Under the pieces are notes generated by a model. The model made no database searches and was not told the origin of the DNA. It saw only the letters and a program-made list of their open reading frames with translations. From Alphaproteobacteria bacterium (GTDB lineage Bacteria > Pseudomonadota > Alphaproteobacteria > Micropepsales > Micropepsaceae), in assembly GCA_025935155.1 (NCBI GenBank), contig JAICVV010000080.1, positions 1-8,042 of the forward strand: 8,042 nt of DNA, written 5' to 3'. The stretch's first letter is position 1, and every line of letters starts with the position of its first letter. This document shows, one piece after another, positions 6,210 to 8,042 of the stretch. The translations under genes and the position numbers were made by a program.

Positions 6210-7429
6210 TCCGCTGGCGCCGGTTGTTGCCCGTGCGATCCCGCTCCGGCTTTGGCAACGGTCACAGGTTTGCCGGGAACGACTCGCAGCTGGCCATCGG
6301 TGATCACGCGGTCGCCCGCATAAACGTTGCCGGAAATCGCGTCGATATGCCCGTTATCGTAGAGCACCGCCACTGGGACCATCTCCGCCTTGTCCTGCGG
6401 CGTGACGACATACACATAACGGCTGTCCGGCCCCTGATTCACCGCTTCGCGCGGCACGACAACCGTGTGCGGCAACTGCGCCAGCGAGACCGACACGTCC
6501 AGCAGCTGGCCGGGTACCAGTTTGTAATCCGCATTGTTGAAAGTCGCGCGCAATTCCACCGTGCCGGTGGTGTTGTCCACCGCATTGCCGATGAAATCGA
6601 CCGGTGCGGTGAGCCGGGTGTTCGCGGCATCGTGCACCTGCAAGGTCGCGAACAGCCGATGCGCCTGCATCTGCGCCTGAATGCGCGGCAGATCCGATTG
6701 CGGCAGGAAGAACGAGACCTTCACCGGCTGAATCTGCGCGATCACCACCAGCGGGTTCGTGCCGTTGGCCGGAACGACGTTGCCCGGCTGGATGAGGATG
6801 GGGCCCGTCTTGCCGTCGATCGGCGAGCGGATCTGCGCGTACAGCACATTGAGGCGCGCGGTTTCCACAGCTGCCTTGTCGGCGGCGACCGTTGCGCCGA
6901 GCGCTTTGGCTTGCGCCGTGAACTGATCCGCCTGACTTTTCGATGCCGCGCCCTGCGTTGCCAATGCCGCGTAGCGCGCGGAATCGTTGCGCGCGCTGAC
7001 GAGCGAAGCCTGATCCCGCTCCTGCATCGCAACCGCTTGTGCAAGTGCGGCCTGGAACGGGCGGGGATCGAGCTGGAAGAGCAGATCGCCCTTGTGGACG
7101 ATATCGCCTTCCTTGAAATGCGCCGCGACCAGCTGGCCTTCCACGCGCGAGGTCACCTGCACGGTGTTGTTGGCGACAATGGTGCCGATGGTGTGCTCCT
7201 GCACGGTCACGTCGCGGATTTGCGCGGTGGCGACACGCACAGGCGGGGGCGGTGGGGTGGACGGCTGCCGCTCACCCGCGAAGAACAGCCGCCAGACGGC
7301 GAGCGCCGCGATGAGAGCGGCGGCTATTATGGCCACCATGCGAAGGCGCGTGCTGTGGCCGCGCTGGAGGAACGGCTTTTCGTACACGGTCTCGGGCGGC
7401 CGTTCGGAATGAGGCAGGCGTGCGTCCAT
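6206..7429 (-). CDS. RND efflux periplasmic adaptor (membrane fusion protein), MdtA-like
   Basis: This is a 407-residue adaptor that would bridge the RND permease and an outer-membrane channel. A short basic N-terminus precedes one hydrophobic anchor (about 31-50). There is no lipobox cysteine, so it is probably held by an uncleaved transmembrane segment. A Pro-rich linker (PPPPP, 59-63) follows. Next come the split lipoyl domain (RVEGQLVAAHFKEGD 95-109; LFQLDPRPF 117-125), an Ala/Gln-rich alpha-helical hairpin (about 126-198), the returning lipoyl half RSPIDGKTG (201-209), the beta-barrel (about 232-312) and a membrane-proximal domain with AGDRVITDGQLRVVPG (371-386). The order and motifs match MdtA. 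The ATG at 7429 is chosen because GGGA lies seven bases upstream. An ATG at 7450 (414 residues) and a TTG at 7588 (460 residues) are open in frame but have poor ribosome sites. It is the first gene of the operon with the permease; no outer-membrane channel gene is linked. Confidence 0.94.
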   Translation of the reverse strand: MDARLPHSERPPETVYEKPFLQRGHSTRLRMVAIIAAALIAALAVWRLFFAGERQPSTPPPPPVRVATAQIRDVTVQEHTIGTIVANNTVQVTSRVEGQLVAAHFKEGDIVHKGDLLFQLDPRPFQAALAQAVAMQERDQASLVSARNDSARYAALATQGAASKSQADQFTAQAKALGATVAADKAAVETARLNVLYAQIRSPIDGKTGPILIQPGNVVPANGTNPLVVIAQIQPVKVSFFLPQSDLPRIQAQMQAHRLFATLQVHDAANTRLTAPVDFIGNAVDNTTGTVELRATFNNADYKLVPGQLLDVSVSLAQLPHTVVVPREAVNQGPDSRYVYVVTPQDKAEMVPVAVLYDNGHIDAISGNVYAGDRVITDGQLRVVPGKPVTVAKAGAGSHGQQPAPAE

Positions 7430-7617
7430 CAGCGCGTCCCGGCTAAGCATAGCGCAAAAGCCGGGCTCTTTCGCCGGATCTGCTGTTTCGCGCGCTTGCG
7501 TACAAAATCTGCGGAGAGCGTGGACAGGACAGGCATAGGCGAAGTCCGGCTGGGGCGGGGCATACCTTGCAGGGCCGCCACTTTGCAAAACGTAAGGCGT
7601 GGCTGCGGCGCCGGTTC

Positions 7618-7635
7618 CCCGTCAATCGCCCGTCA
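7618..7635. promoter_or_regulatory. Tandem CCCGTCA direct repeat with 11-bp period (candidate response-regulator site)
   Basis: CCCGTCA occurs at 7618-7624 and again at 7629-7635, separated by ATCG, and each copy is followed by an ATCG-containing tail. An 11-bp direct-repeat period is typical of OmpR/PhoB-type response regulators. It lies about 190 bp before the adaptor start and about 40 bp upstream of the typA -35 candidate. The rest of 7430-7617 holds no gene or promoter I can support on either strand. Confidence 0.3.
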
Positions 7636-7677
7636 CAATCGGTTGAAAAGGCAGGATAACGGTCCCTGCAACTGCGA

Positions 7678-7706
7678 TTGCCCCGCTGCAGTCGCCCATA
7701 TATAAG
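7678..7706 (+). promoter_or_regulatory. Sigma70-type promoter of typA
   Basis: A -35 candidate TTGCCC (7678-7683) and a -10 candidate TATAAG (7701-7706) are separated by exactly 17 bp, within the AT-rich CATATATAAG. They match consensus at 4 of 6 and 5 of 6 positions. Transcription would begin near 7713, leaving a leader of about 20 bases before the typA ATG. An ACTGC...GCAGT inverted repeat (7671-7675 and 7688-7692) straddles the -35 box. Confidence 0.55.
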
Positions 7707-7733
7707 CGCCCGCTTTCCCGAACCGCGCCCCTC

Positions 7734-8042
7734 ATGGATATCCGCAACATCGCCATCATTGCCCATGTCGACCATGGGAAAACCACGCTGGTGGACCAGC
7801 TGCTGCGGCAATCCGGCTCCGTGCGCGACAATCAGCACATGGAGGAGCGGGCGCTCGACTCCAACGACCTGGAGCGCGAGCGCGGCATCACCATCCTCGC
7901 CAAGTGCACCAGCGTGGAGTGGGAAGGCACCCGCATCAACATCGTGGATACGCCGGGGCACGCCGATTTCGGCGGCGAAGTCGAGCGCATTCTCTCGATG
8001 GTGGATGGCGTGGTGCTTCTGGTGGACGCGGCGGAATCGGTC
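7734..8042 (+). CDS. typA: Ribosome-associated GTPase TypA/BipA, N-terminal part (truncated by window end)
   Basis: The first 103 codons of a translational GTPase run in frame to the window edge, so the gene is cut by the window, not broken. The G1 P-loop is AHVDHGKTT (10-18), the switch I/G2 region is LERERGIT (46-53) and G3 is DTPGHADFG (72-80). The order and the start [28 protein letters not shown] context are those of TypA/BipA rather than EF-G or LepA; the [15 protein letters not shown] motif is characteristic. TypA binds the ribosome and influences 50S assembly and stress or low-temperature growth. The ATG at 7734 is placed so the protein begins just before the GTPase domain, as in TypA homologues. 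No clear Shine-Dalgarno precedes it. It is divergent from the efflux operon, with about 300 bp between starts. Confidence 0.95.
   Translation, partial: MDIRNIAIIAHVDHGKTTLVDQLLRQSGSVRDNQHMEERALDSNDLERERGITILAKCTSVEWEGTRINIVDTPGHADFGGEVERILSMVDGVVLLVDAAESV

Noticed and set aside
5292..6323. 343-codon plus-strand open frame antisense to the permease N-terminus
   Set aside because: It is opposite the highly conserved RND N-terminal region, and its own translation shows only biased Arg/His/Asp composition.
7430..7588. N-terminal extension of the adaptor from a TTG at 7588
   Set aside because: There is no ribosome binding site before the TTG. The extra 53 residues are unlike adaptor N-termini, and the ATG at 7429 has GGGA at proper spacing. 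The ATG at 7450 remains a minor alternative.
6224..7705. 493-codon plus-strand open frame antisense to the adaptor gene
   Set aside because: The translation is Arg/His-rich with no domain pattern, while the opposite strand encodes a full adaptor domain series. It is a shadow frame.
7443..7961. 172-codon minus-strand open frame across the typA start
   Set aside because: It is antisense to the conserved TypA P-loop and switch regions and covers the typA promoter; no motif is seen.
1..8042. Mobile elements, CRISPR arrays, tRNA or rRNA genes
   Set aside because: No transposase or integrase motifs, long terminal inverted repeats, regularly spaced repeats or RNA-gene signatures were seen on either strand.

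Overview
The window reads as chromosomal DNA from a GC-rich Gram-negative bacterium, probably an alphaproteobacterium. The evidence is the tripartite RND efflux genes, which need an outer membrane, the strong GC bias at third codon positions, and the TypA N-terminus (residues 44-57 with [12 protein letters not shown], then [16 protein letters not shown]), which resembles alphaproteobacterial TypA as I remember it. The lineage is an inference from recall, not a search result.

Layout: (1) 71-1615, minus strand, is a secreted HAF-repeat protein with a signal peptide, probably a beta-propeller-like fold, followed by a terminator-like stem-loop at 19-53. (2) 1616-1777 is a divergent intergenic region with two structured elements: a 30-bp inverted repeat in the HAF leader, and a 16-bp direct repeat with a 23-bp period upstream of the regulator. 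(3) 1778-2815, plus strand, is an AraC-family regulator. (4) 2816-3026 is a convergent gap with no complete gene. It holds a hairpin, a 16-bp palindrome and a short coding-like stretch on the minus strand that may be a gene remnant. (5) 7429-3027, minus strand, is a two-gene efflux operon: an MdtA-like periplasmic adaptor, then an MdtB/MdtC-like RND permease, with a 4-bp ATGA overlap. (6) 7430-7733 is a divergent intergenic region with a tandem 11-bp-period repeat and a good sigma70-type promoter. (7) From 7734 to the window end is the N-terminal 103 codons of typA/bipA.

The adaptor and permease would form a tripartite pump with an outer-membrane channel encoded elsewhere, since no channel gene is present. 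The AraC-type regulator could control itself, the divergent HAF gene or the convergent efflux operon. The repeats at 1704-1742 are the most concrete hint that it acts on its own intergenic region. Nothing here is clearly a new biological system. The best candidates for a second look are the Cys/His-rich periplasmic insertion in the permease, the AraC-HAF intergenic repeats, and the unexplained coding-like fragment at 2831-2947.
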